Source of the DNA: Nitrosopumilus cobalaminigenes
Lineage (GTDB): Archaea > Thermoproteota > Nitrososphaeria > Nitrososphaerales > Nitrosopumilaceae
Reading direction: 5' to 3'
Assembly: GCF_013407145.1 (NCBI RefSeq)
Contig: NZ_CP026993.1
Location: forward strand, 1,138,590-1,202,589
Length of the DNA stretch: 64,000 nucleotides
This document shows positions 1-7,429 of this stretch, piece after piece. Under the pieces are notes generated by a model. The model was given only the letters and a program-made list of their open reading frames with translations. It had not been told where the DNA came from and did not search any database. The translations under genes were made by a program, and so were the position numbers. Numbering within the stretch: position 1 is the first letter of the stretch; each line of letters starts with the position of its first letter.

Positions 1-1
1 C

Positions 2-70
2 AGAGATGTTTCATTTGGTCAAACAGGTCACGTTGATGCCATGATCCAAAAATTATTAAATGAAAATTAG
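2..70 (+). CDS. C-terminal end of an unidentified protein (partial)
   Basis: An open frame enters from the left edge and stops with TAG at 68-70. It encodes 22 residues ending in GHVDAMIQKLLNEN. The fragment is too short to assign a family. It is read as the end of a real gene because the frame is open to the edge, codon use resembles its neighbours, and the next gene on the opposite strand begins its stop one base further on, as at other convergent junctions in this window. Confidence 0.5.
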   Translation, partial: RDVSFGQTGHVDAMIQKLLNEN

Positions 71-71
71 T

Positions 72-152
72 TTATTTAGCCAAAACTAGTACTACTGACA
101 ATACCACAACTATTACAAATCCAGTTACAAGAGCAATTTTTGCATTATCCAT
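72..152 (-). CDS. 26-residue single-membrane-span peptide
   Basis: ATG at 152-150 and TAA at 74-72 enclose 26 codons. The product has a short polar start (MDNAK) and then an almost purely aliphatic stretch that ends ALAK-like in VLVLAK, which fits a single transmembrane helix. The family is unknown. It sits tail to tail with the partial gene at the left edge, one base apart, and 35 bp downstream of the secreted-protein gene ending at 188. A gene this short could be chance, but such membrane mini-proteins are common in compact archaeal genomes. Confidence 0.4.
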   Translation of the reverse strand: MDNAKIALVTGFVIVVVLSVVLVLAK

Positions 153-187
153 ATTGCTTCCAATAATTCAAAAAATCAACAGTTCTA

Positions 188-745
188 TTATGTTCTTCTT
201 CTCTTAATTGTAAAAATAATTATCCCGATAATACCACCAACAATCAAAACTATGATGAGTATCAACACATAGATCATACTATAATCATAATCAAGGGAAG
301 GAGAAACATCAGGCTTAGGAAGTTCAGTGGAGATTTCAGTCAAGCCTGAAAGATACGTAGTCCCAACAATTTCTAATTTATTTTCACCAGAACCTGTAAA
401 ATTCAAGGTTACAAAAGAAATTTTATCATTAGAGTTTATCTCTGGAAAATATTCTTTATCATTGAGATAAAATGTAAGGTTTCCACCTAGAAGATTTTGA
501 GGTATTATAATTTCACTCAAATTATTTTCCAATCCACTACTAATGAAGAGAGTTAGTTGTTTCTCATCTTTATCAAATTTGAAATCAGATATAGCAAAAT
601 TAGAAACAGTCTTTATTTCAAAAGAATGGCCACCAGTTTGTATATCCAATCTATTTACCAATCCAGTTGCATCTGAAAGTAGACCACCATAAGCAGGAGT
701 GATAACAAATAGTAACGCTATAGAGAATAGAAATATAATTTTCAA
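188..745 (-). CDS. Secreted, C-terminally membrane-anchored protein of unknown function
   Basis: The 185-residue product starts with a signal peptide (residues 1-20, hydrophobic core ending in TPAYG). The extracellular part of about 130 residues is beta-rich. A transmembrane helix follows near residues 156-179, and the protein ends in a positively charged tail (KRRRT), so the bulk would face outside with a short cytoplasmic tail. No known domain is recognised. Its ATG lies one base after the stop of eL15, so both are probably in one transcript. The topology is seen in the sequence; the function is unknown. Confidence 0.8.
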   Translation of the reverse strand: MKIIFLFSIALLFVITPAYGGLLSDATGLVNRLDIQTGGHSFEIKTVSNFAISDFKFDKDEKQLTLFISSGLENNLSEIIIPQNLLGGNLTFYLNDKEYFPEINSNDKISFVTLNFTGSGENKLEIVGTTYLSGLTEISTELPKPDVSPSLDYDYSMIYVLILIIVLIVGGIIGIIIFTIKRRRT

Positions 746-746
746 T

Positions 747-1202
747 TTATGCAGTTCGAGGAATTCTTTTTGTTAATTCTTTATCCTGAGCAATTCTAGG
801 ATGGTCTGGATCTGCCAAAATGACTTCAAACCAATAATGTTTTCCGTCCTTGTAGACAAAATAAGAACCTAAAACTTTCATGTTTGGATATCTTTGTTGA
901 ACTCTTCTATCTGCAACAGTTTTCATATCATCATCAGCTTTGATTCTAGTGACACCAAGATGTTTTGGTCTTCTACCACCAGTTGGTCTTTGTTTTCTCA
1001 TACCACCAGTACCAACTCTCATTCTAACAACAACAATTCCTTGTTTTGCTTTGTAGCCTAATCTTCTTGCCCTTTGTAATCTACTAGGTTTATCAATTCG
1101 AGTAACTGCATTTTGTTTACGCCATCCAACTACACGTTCACGGATCTCAGGTGAGTTTTCTTTCCAGAGTCTGATCCATGTTTGGTCTTGATAACTAGGC
1201 AT
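747..1202 (-). CDS. rpl15e: Large-subunit ribosomal protein eL15
   Basis: This is a component of the archaeal 50S subunit found only in archaea and eukaryotes. Family hallmarks are visible: RLGYKAKQGIVVVR, the GG-R-RP-GRRPKHLGV segment, the YPNMKVLGSY segment, and DGKHYWFEVILADPDHP. The frame remains open up to 1259, but the extra 19 residues (MLRFVF...) are not part of the family. The ATG at 1202 (MPSYQDQTW) gives the usual N-terminus and about 151 residues. The gene has a long, GC-richer upstream region (see 1281-1350). Confidence 0.93.
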   Translation of the reverse strand: MPSYQDQTWIRLWKENSPEIRERVVGWRKQNAVTRIDKPSRLQRARRLGYKAKQGIVVVRMRVGTGGMRKQRPTGGRRPKHLGVTRIKADDDMKTVADRRVQQRYPNMKVLGSYFVYKDGKHYWFEVILADPDHPRIAQDKELTKRIPRTA

Positions 1203-1280
1203 ATCGAGATTAGAAAAATCCCCTTTAATAACTGTAAATCGAAAAACAAACCTAAGCAACGCTAATCAGTTAAAATTTCC

Positions 1281-1350
1281 TTGAGTGGGGTTTCACAAGC
1301 CACGCACCCAAAGAGTTTGCTCCCGCAGAAAACTCGATAAATCAAGTAGG
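1281..1350 (-). promoter_or_regulatory. GC-richer, foldable leader upstream of eL15 (candidate structured RNA)
   Basis: Between eL15 and the divergent gene at 1423 lies a block clearly richer in G and C than its surroundings. It can form a hairpin with arms 1313-1318 and 1330-1335 (GAGTTT/AAACTC, extended by an inner GC pair) and a second with arms 1285-1288 and 1300-1303. A TATA-like element (1355-1367 on this strand) would start transcription near 1335, so the block would be the first part of an eL15 leader of about 130 nt. It could be an autoregulatory leader or a small RNA. No known family is recognised. Confidence 0.3.
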
Positions 1351-1354
1351 CCAA

Positions 1355-1367
1355 AGTTATTAAAAAA
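1355..1367 (-). promoter_or_regulatory. TATA-like promoter element for eL15
   Basis: On the minus strand the sequence reads CTTTTTTAATAAC, a good archaeal TATA box. Its centre predicts a transcription start about 26 nt downstream, near 1335, upstream of the GC-rich leader block. This is inference from spacing only. Confidence 0.4.
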
Positions 1368-1422
1368 GATTCCTCAGTATTGCTTTGAGATTTTTATTGA
1401 ACGTTAAGAATTTGAAGGAAAG

Positions 1423-2076
1423 ATGAAAGTTTCAATTTTTTCAATTATTTTTGTAATTGGAATTACATTGTTTTTGCCCCAAGTTCAAGCTCAGCCAACA
1501 ATCTCAATAATTATGGAAAAAACCACATACAGTTATTGTGAAAAATTATTCTATACTATCGAAGTTTCCGAAGTAACAGGAGATCCAGCCATAATTCACA
1601 TCAGTGATGAATCTGGAAAAGGAAGCAGTGCAATTCCAATAGCAATAACAGAATTACAAAATCCCATTCCATCATTAATTCCATTTGATGCAGAGATTTT
1701 TCCACTAGGGAAATATTTCATTGATGTTCAATATTCAGGAGCAGAAGCGAATGCAGAATTTGAATTAATAGACTCAGATTCAATTTGTATTCCTGAATTA
1801 ATCAAACCAATTATGGCCAACTGGCTTTCAGGAAACATATCAGATGGATTTCTTTTGGATGCATTTCAAAAATATGTAGACAGTAAATTAGTTAACGTTC
1901 CATTTGAAATTAATGAAAAAAATGTTTACGATGTAGAAGTGCCTGAATGGGTAAAAAATATCGGATACTGGTGGTTAGAAGGAGTAATTTCAGATGATGA
2001 TTTATCAAATGCAATGAATAACTTGTTAGAAAGAAACATCATTGGATTTCCAATAACTGTGGATAATGAAATATGA
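1423..2076 (+). CDS. Secreted protein with C-terminal EWVKN-type Trp module
   Basis: The 217-residue product has a signal peptide (residues 1-23, ending in VQAQ) and a beta-rich domain of about 90 residues that looks Ig-like (TTYSYCEKLFYTIEVSEVTG...). The C-terminal half carries a module near residues 172-206 with EWVKNIGYWWLEGVISDD and then a helix ending NLLERNIIGF. A weaker upstream copy (NWLSGNISDGFLLDAF) lies near residues 135-160. The same module recurs at 35579, 57854 and 62117. A TATA-like TTTTTATT near 1392-1399 suggests a leaderless transcript. The gene overlaps the next by four bases, which implies an operon. Function unknown. Confidence 0.82.
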   Translation: MKVSIFSIIFVIGITLFLPQVQAQPTISIIMEKTTYSYCEKLFYTIEVSEVTGDPAIIHISDESGKGSSAIPIAITELQNPIPSLIPFDAEIFPLGKYFIDVQYSGAEANAEFELIDSDSICIPELIKPIMANWLSGNISDGFLLDAFQKYVDSKLVNVPFEINEKNVYDVEVPEWVKNIGYWWLEGVISDDDLSNAMNNLLERNIIGFPITVDNEI

Positions 2077-2588
2077 ATAAACATTCAATCATCACCATAA
2101 TTGCAATCATTGTAATCATTACACCGTTTGCATATTCAGGATTGAGCATTTTTGGAATGCAACAACTTGAATACAGATGGAATAATCCAGGGCAATTTAC
2201 TTTTTTTACAATGTCTAATCACGGAGATGTAGAATTATGTAATCCGATGCCATTTTGGATAAGTTTTGAGAATTTACAAATCATTACATTTTATGACACA
2301 AATCAAAGAGGAGTGTTTACGATAAATCCTACAACCATCAACCCACTATCCTCAACAGTACAAGAAGGAACATTTTCATCAGAAGATTTGTCTGCATCTC
2401 AGCATATTTTCATGACATTGGATTTTGAGTTTGATGGAGGAGATATCAGACTTGATCCAAACAAGCTCATAGTTGTAGTACAAGCAGATATACCAATTTT
2501 AGGAATAATTCCTTATTCTACTACAACACAAATTTCAGGATTCGACTTTGATCAAGAAATGAATTCATTAGATTTGTCTTGTGATTAG
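2073..2588 (+). CDS. Membrane-anchored extracytoplasmic protein of unknown function
   Basis: The 171-residue product has an N-terminal hydrophobic helix (residues 5-25, signal anchor or signal peptide) followed by a beta-rich domain of roughly 140 residues with two Cys (near residues 47 and 170) that could form a disulfide. The pattern of a short lipid-proximal helix followed by an Ig-like beta sandwich vaguely recalls LEA14/WHy-type proteins, but no diagnostic motif is seen. The ATG overlaps the stop of the preceding secreted-protein gene, so translation is probably coupled. The stop shares four bases with the convergent gene. Confidence 0.75.
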   Translation: MNKHSIITIIAIIVIITPFAYSGLSIFGMQQLEYRWNNPGQFTFFTMSNHGDVELCNPMPFWISFENLQIITFYDTNQRGVFTINPTTINPLSSTVQEGTFSSEDLSASQHIFMTLDFEFDGGDIRLDPNKLIVVVQADIPILGIIPYSTTTQISGFDFDQEMNSLDLSCD

Positions 2589-3427
2589 TTACTCTTGCTG
2601 GCTTTGGAGATTAGAGCGAAAACAATCCCCACAATTCCTGCACCAACAAATGCAACTATTACTCCCATCAACATGTCCTTACCCATTCCTTTGATAGAGG
2701 AACTTGATGGTTGAGGAGTCGAATCAAGAACACATGCTCCATCTTTGAGAACAGTTCCAGGTCCACATCTTTCATCTAAAACACATGCTCCATCTTGGAG
2801 AATAGTTCCAGGTCCACATTGAGTTAATGGAGTATTATCTACAGGGGTTTCTTCAACTGGTGTTTCCTCTACAGGGGTTTCTTCAACTGGTGTTTCCTCT
2901 ACAGGGGTTTCTTCAACTGGTGTTTCCTCTACAGGAGTTTCTTCAACTGGTGTTTCCTCTACAGATTGTCCAAATACAGATCCGATAATTTCAATTTCCT
3001 CAGTACCTACAGGTAACTCAATACTCAAAGTTCTATTTTGATCAGAGGTATCAATTTCTGAGAAATTTGGTTCATCACCATCTGCTAAAATAATAAAGTC
3101 ATCATCTAATCCTTCAAAGGTTGAATCAAAAAAAGAACGTTCCAATGTTATATCTAATGTACCATTAGATTCAGTCACATCTACTGTCAAAATTAAGGAA
3201 ATGAAATCAGTATCAGCTTCAATTCCTAAAACAGTCATTCCAGTGACATCATATTCAACATCATATGAAGTTCCATCAACATCAACAGACATGGTTTCTG
3301 CATATACTAGTGCAGTTGAAATCATGGTAAACAAGATTAATCCAAGTGAGATTTTCAATAAGGAATTCACACTAGGTAGTGGAGAATGTCTTTCTGAGTA
3401 TAATTCCTTTACAGCTAAATTATTCAT
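2585..3427 (-). CDS. Surface protein with VEETP repeats and C-terminal membrane anchor
   Basis: The 280-residue product has a signal peptide after a charged start (hydrophobic core near residues 25-42, cleavage after VYA), a beta-rich domain of about 110 residues, and a linker of eight tandem VEETP units. Two copies of CGPGT-(I/V)-L-x-DGACVLD follow, each with two Cys. A transmembrane helix near residues 250-272 and a short basic tail complete it. The acidic Pro/Thr linker looks like a cell-wall-spanning stalk that may be O-glycosylated. The CGPGT motif occurs in many thaumarchaeal surface proteins as I recall; its role is unknown. The gene converges with its neighbour and shares stop-codon bases. 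Confidence 0.8.
   Translation of the reverse strand: MNNLAVKELYSERHSPLPSVNSLLKISLGLILFTMISTALVYAETMSVDVDGTSYDVEYDVTGMTVLGIEADTDFISLILTVDVTESNGTLDITLERSFFDSTFEGLDDDFIILADGDEPNFSEIDTSDQNRTLSIELPVGTEEIEIIGSVFGQSVEETPVEETPVEETPVEETPVEETPVEETPVEETPVEETPVDNTPLTQCGPGTILQDGACVLDERCGPGTVLKDGACVLDSTPQPSSSSIKGMGKDMLMGVIVAFVGAGIVGIVFALISKASKSN
2839..2958. repeat. Four 30-bp tandem repeats encoding the VEETP stalk
   Basis: Four nearly identical 30-bp units lie within the surface-protein gene, each encoding two VEETP pentads. The units differ at single positions only, so copy number probably varies between strains through slippage or recombination. Confidence 0.9.
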
Positions 3428-3533
3428 TTGTATATTTTGACCTCCGAATTGACGTTAAAAATGAAGAGACGATAATAAATCACGTAAAAGTCAAGCTTTT
3501 TTACTTATTTTTAAAGTTCAGGCAGAAATTGTA

Positions 3534-4466
3534 CTAAATTACGCCACGCAATATCTGGATAATCTTTTCAGCAATCACATTTGCTGCTAGAGATTGAGCC
3601 TCTTTAGTTTGTGCACCTATATGAGGTGTTAAAATCACATTGTCTAGTTCTGCAAGTTTAGTTCCGATTGCAGGTTCTTTTTCAAATACATCCAAAGCAG
3701 CGCCACCTAAAGTACCATTTTTGAGTGCATTGTACAATGCATCCTCGTCAACAACTCCACCTCTAGATGTATTGATAATTTTTGCAGTCTTTTTCATTGT
3801 AGACATTTTTTCCGCATCTAAAAGATGATATGTAGAATCCAAAAGGGGTACGTGTATGGAGATATAATCAGAACTTTGTAACAAAGTATTCAGATCAGCT
3901 TTCATCAAACCAACTTCTTTTGCAAACTCTTCATCAATTGGTATTACATCATATCCAATAATGTTCATGTTTAATGCACGAGCAAGTCGTCCTAATCTTT
4001 TTCCGATATTACCTAAACCAATAATTCCTAAATATTTCCCACGAAGTTCAGTACCCTTTAGTTCTTTTTTGAGCCATTGTTCATTTCTAATTGCTCTATC
4101 ACCTCTTGCAGTTTGTCTTGCAAGGGACAACATCAATCCAAGAACCAATTCAGCTACAGCATTCATTGCTCCTTCAACGGCATTAATTACACGGATATCT
4201 TTTGCTTTAGCAGCATCTTGATCAACATTATCCAATCCAACTCCAACACGAGCGATGATTTTACAATTATCAGCTTTCTCAATCATTTCTTTTGTAATAG
4301 TAGTTCTACTTCGAACAATTACGATGTTAAAATTGGAAATCTTTTCAATAATTTGCTCTTTAGTAATTTCAGGTTCATATGAAACCTTTAAGCCATTATC
4401 AACTAAAATTTTATTCAAAATAGGATCGACTTCATCACAAATTAGTACAGAATCTTCAAATCCCAT
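3534..4466 (-). CDS. serA: D-3-phosphoglycerate dehydrogenase (short form)
   Basis: It oxidises 3-phosphoglycerate to phosphohydroxypyruvate with NAD, the first step of serine synthesis. The product shows the D-2-hydroxyacid dehydrogenase fold: a substrate-binding half with NFNIVIVRSRTTIT, then the Rossmann motif GLGNIGKRLGRLAR, then the NTSRGGVVDE and HIGAQTKEAQ catalytic segments, with His as general acid. At about 310 residues it lacks the C-terminal regulatory (ACT) domain of long SerA enzymes. The frame is open to 4484, but a TATA box at 4491-4497 places transcription start near 4467, so the ATG at 4466 (MGFEDSVLI) with a leaderless mRNA is preferred. A related 2-hydroxyacid dehydrogenase cannot be excluded. 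Confidence 0.85.
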   Translation of the reverse strand: MGFEDSVLICDEVDPILNKILVDNGLKVSYEPEITKEQIIEKISNFNIVIVRSRTTITKEMIEKADNCKIIARVGVGLDNVDQDAAKAKDIRVINAVEGAMNAVAELVLGLMLSLARQTARGDRAIRNEQWLKKELKGTELRGKYLGIIGLGNIGKRLGRLARALNMNIIGYDVIPIDEEFAKEVGLMKADLNTLLQSSDYISIHVPLLDSTYHLLDAEKMSTMKKTAKIINTSRGGVVDEDALYNALKNGTLGGAALDVFEKEPAIGTKLAELDNVILTPHIGAQTKEAQSLAANVIAEKIIQILRGVI

Positions 4467-4490
4467 ATCTGAAGAAAATGACATGCGGAA

Positions 4491-4497
4491 TATAATT
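4491..4497 (-). promoter_or_regulatory. TATA box of serA, deciding its start
   Basis: The element TATAATT (read on the plus strand; AATTATA on the minus) is centred about 27 nt before the ATG at 4466 but only 10 nt before the first in-frame ATG at 4484. The internal start is therefore favoured. Confidence 0.5.
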
Positions 4498-4534
4498 CAA
4501 TAAGAAAATAAAAAGAAAAAAAGATGTTAAAAGA

Positions 4535-5956
4535 TCAAGAAGTAAGGATTTCTGCTACTACAGGAATTACTTCCCATAATGCGACATAATCGCCACTTGC
4601 TTGCATTTCAGAAGCTACTTCATCAGTCATTAAACCGTGAATGTTTAGTGCAGGATGGGCAATACTGTTCATTCCCATTGGTGGGACAGCATCACTTGGA
4701 TTGCCTAAAGCATATGCATAAGATGCTACTGGTGCTGGGATAACTCCTTTCTCAACTAGAACTGGGTTCAAGCCGAATGGGTCACCTGCTACAAAGACTG
4801 TAGCTGCGCCAGTGTAAATTGCTGCATAATCATGGTTTACTGCTGCATATGCACCTGGTTCATCAAAGACCAAGTCAACAATCATGTTTTGTGAACCTCC
4901 GAGTAACCATGTTTCAGTTGCTGCGGATTGTACTCTGTTACCTTGGGTAACTCTGTCCAAAATTTCTCCAACAATGTGGAAATATAGTGGTTCATTACCG
5001 TGGTTTTCAACAAAGAGTCTCACGTGTTGATCATTTTCAACAAACAAGAGTTGTGATTGGTATTGCTTGTGTTCAAGTCCGTTCCAAGGTTGTGCAACAA
5101 AGATGTTCTTGTTTACATCGCCATTGACGAGTAAGTTATGAGCCATGTTTGGTACATAACCAAATTGCATTCCGTTAACAACTGATGCGGTATTATGATG
5201 TTTGAACATTGCTCCTGCATCATAGTTACCTTCAGGTGTTAGGTACATTTGGTTGTATTGGAGTTGGAACTCTAATGCATCTGCATCGTAGAATTGTCTA
5301 TCTAATGAAACTTCGCTACCACTAACTGAGGTTTTCTCTACCATTAGTTTCTTGTATCCATTGATTGGATCAACGATTGCAATTCCGTACATGCCGGAAA
5401 GTACGTGTTGGTCCATACCAATTAGTTTGACACCAGAACAGTGGTATTTGAAAACACCAGCAGATTCAGCAATGTAGCAGTATTGACTTGTTTCACCCGG
5501 ATTAACGGATTCAAAGTTTCCTGCTGACATTTGTGATGCATGCATGTCGTTACCGTGTCCAGTAACTTCATCATCTGGAATTGTTAGAGTCATTTTTACA
5601 ACGTCACCTTGTGTAACTCTTAATGTTGGTCCTGGGACCTGTCCATCAAAAGTCATGGCGTTGAAAGTTTTACCACCCATAATTGGGAGTTCAACACTAT
5701 AACCTTCCAAATTAAACTCAACGACAGTGCGTCCAGTTTGTTCCAGTGCACCACAATCAGTTTCTGCGAATGCTTGAGGCATTACAAGCTGTAAACCGCC
5801 CATTTGATGGATTTGTTCAATTACATCGACATCCATTTTGTTGATATCAAGTGATTGTCCAGCAATCTGGGTTTGTGTGTATGTGCTTCCGAATAAGGTT
5901 GCTCCCATTACAGCTACTGCTGCAATTGTGAAGAGCATACTAACACGCTTATTCAT
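4535..5956 (-). CDS. nirK: Archaeal copper-containing nitrite reductase (NirK), secreted multicopper protein
   Basis: NirK reduces nitrite to nitric oxide outside the membrane; in ammonia-oxidising archaea it is linked to the NO intermediate of ammonia oxidation. The 473-residue product begins with a signal peptide (residues 1-28). The first cupredoxin domain carries GHGNDMHASQ, with the Asp and His of the type 2 site, and YHCSGVKLIGMDQHVLSGM, which supplies Cys, His and Met ligands of a type 1 copper. The second domain provides LYFHIVGEILD and the NHDYAAIYTGA segment, where the third type 2 His is expected. The C-terminal extension of about 100 residues is typical of archaeal versions. It is monocistronic with a strong promoter immediately upstream. 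Confidence 0.9.
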   Translation of the reverse strand: MNKRVSMLFTIAAVAVMGATLFGSTYTQTQIAGQSLDINKMDVDVIEQIHQMGGLQLVMPQAFAETDCGALEQTGRTVVEFNLEGYSVELPIMGGKTFNAMTFDGQVPGPTLRVTQGDVVKMTLTIPDDEVTGHGNDMHASQMSAGNFESVNPGETSQYCYIAESAGVFKYHCSGVKLIGMDQHVLSGMYGIAIVDPINGYKKLMVEKTSVSGSEVSLDRQFYDADALEFQLQYNQMYLTPEGNYDAGAMFKHHNTASVVNGMQFGYVPNMAHNLLVNGDVNKNIFVAQPWNGLEHKQYQSQLLFVENDQHVRLFVENHGNEPLYFHIVGEILDRVTQGNRVQSAATETWLLGGSQNMIVDLVFDEPGAYAAVNHDYAAIYTGAATVFVAGDPFGLNPVLVEKGVIPAPVASYAYALGNPSDAVPPMGMNSIAHPALNIHGLMTDEVASEMQASGDYVALWEVIPVVAEILTS

Positions 5957-5978
5957 AAAGCAACGACCTTACAATTCC

Positions 5979-5990
5979 TATATAATAATT
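5979..5990 (-). promoter_or_regulatory. Strong TATA box of nirK
   Basis: The minus strand reads AATTATTATATA about 27 nt before the nirK ATG at 5956, which predicts a leaderless or near-leaderless mRNA. The region up to 6064 contains no gene and separates two divergent promoters. Confidence 0.55.
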
Positions 5991-6064
5991 CCCATTATTG
6001 GCACGTGATTTTTGGCTCATTTCTGAAAAAGAATGAATAATGGGGAAATTTCAGTAAAGTCATC

Positions 6065-7426
6065 ATGAAATTCAGATTAGATCAAGATTCACTTGGAAAA
6101 GTTAAGATCCCAGCCGACGCATACTATGGGGCATTTACTGGTAGAGCTATCAAACAGTATCACGTAACTGGAAACAAAAGCCATGAGAATTTGATAAAGT
6201 CATTTGTGATGATAAAACGCTCTGCTGCAGTTGCAAATATGAAGACTAAAGCAATTGACACAAAGCGAGGAAAAGCAATAGTTTCAGCATGTGATAAAAT
6301 TCTGTCAGGAAAACATGTTGACCAATTTGTAGTAGATATGATAAATTCCGGAGCAGGAACTGCATTCAACATGAATTCCAATGAAGTCATTTCAAATGTT
6401 GCATTAGAAGTACTTCATAAAAAGAAAGGACAGTACGAATTCTTACATCCAAACGACCACGTTAACATGTCACAATCAAGTAATGACACATATCCGACTG
6501 CAATGCATGTTGCAATTTTGATGAATCTTAAAGAAACAATCCCTGCAATTGATATTTTAATAAAATCACTTTCCAAAAAAGCAAAACAATTTTCATCATT
6601 TAAGAAAATCGGAAGAACTCATCTAATGGATGCATTACCAGTAACATTAGGTAGTGAATTTGAAGCATATGTTACATCAATTACTAAAGCAAAAAAAGAA
6701 ATCATAGATGCTCAAAAAGAATTACAAAATGTTGCACTGGGTGGAACCGCGGTAGGTTCTGGTGCAAACACACCAAAAGGTTATAGAAAAATTGCCATAA
6801 CAGAACTTGGAAAAATTTCAAAGTTATCATTGAAACCAGAAAAAGATATGCAACATAGTTTACAAAGTAAATTTGCAGTTGCAAATCTATCTAGTGCCTT
6901 ACGAAACTTGGCATTGGAAATTGGAAAAATTGCTAATGACATCAGATTAATGGCATCAGGTCCAATTGCAGGATTAGCAGAATTAGGAATTCCTGCAGTA
7001 CATGCAGGCTCTTCAATTATGCCTGGAAAAGTAAACCCATCTTTAGCTGAATGTATGAACATGATTTGTTTCAACATCATTGGAAATGATACATCTGTTT
7101 CTTATGCAGCACAAGGCGGGCAGTTTGAGCTAAATGTAATGCTTCCAGGAATGCTAAAGTGTATGTTAGAATCAACAGACATGCTGAAAAACTTCTTACC
7201 AATATTTTCTGCAAATCTAATTGATGGGCTAACAGCTAACAAAGACAAATTACGTGCAGACATTGAAAATAGTCCAGTAATTGTGACATTGTTAACTCCA
7301 AAAATTGGATATCTAAAATCTGCAGAACTTTTCAAAGAATCTCTAAAGACAGGAAAGACTATCAGAGAACTTGTAGTTTCAAAGAAACTAATGAGTAACA
7401 AAGAGATCGATTCTCTGTTCGGATAA
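6065..7426 (+). CDS. fumC: Class II fumarase/aspartase-family lyase, probably fumarate hydratase
   Basis: The family adds water (fumarase) or ammonia (aspartase) to fumarate. The 453-residue protein has the three conserved regions: SGAGTAFNMNSNEV and NDHVNMSQSSNDTYPT near residues 95-145, GRTHLMDALPVTLG near 185, and the signature GSSIMPGKVNPS near 318, which holds the flexible catalytic Ser loop. MPGKVNP and GRTHLMDA favour fumarase, while the LEVL-KGQYEFLHPNDHVN stretch is more like aspartase, so the substrate is not settled from sequence alone. A class II fumarase would serve the incomplete citric acid cycle and the reductive C4 steps of carbon assimilation. It lies 3 bp from the following gene, which suggests co-transcription. 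Confidence 0.8.
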   Translation: MKFRLDQDSLGKVKIPADAYYGAFTGRAIKQYHVTGNKSHENLIKSFVMIKRSAAVANMKTKAIDTKRGKAIVSACDKILSGKHVDQFVVDMINSGAGTAFNMNSNEVISNVALEVLHKKKGQYEFLHPNDHVNMSQSSNDTYPTAMHVAILMNLKETIPAIDILIKSLSKKAKQFSSFKKIGRTHLMDALPVTLGSEFEAYVTSITKAKKEIIDAQKELQNVALGGTAVGSGANTPKGYRKIAITELGKISKLSLKPEKDMQHSLQSKFAVANLSSALRNLALEIGKIANDIRLMASGPIAGLAELGIPAVHAGSSIMPGKVNPSLAECMNMICFNIIGNDTSVSYAAQGGQFELNVMLPGMLKCMLESTDMLKNFLPIFSANLIDGLTANKDKLRADIENSPVIVTLLTPKIGYLKSAELFKESLKTGKTIRELVVSKKLMSNKEIDSLFG

Positions 7427-7429
7427 GTC

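Noticed and set aside
3201-3440. Plus-strand frame opposite the VEETP protein
   Set aside because: It lies wholly over the signal peptide and N-terminal domain of a better-supported gene; composition is that of an antisense shadow.
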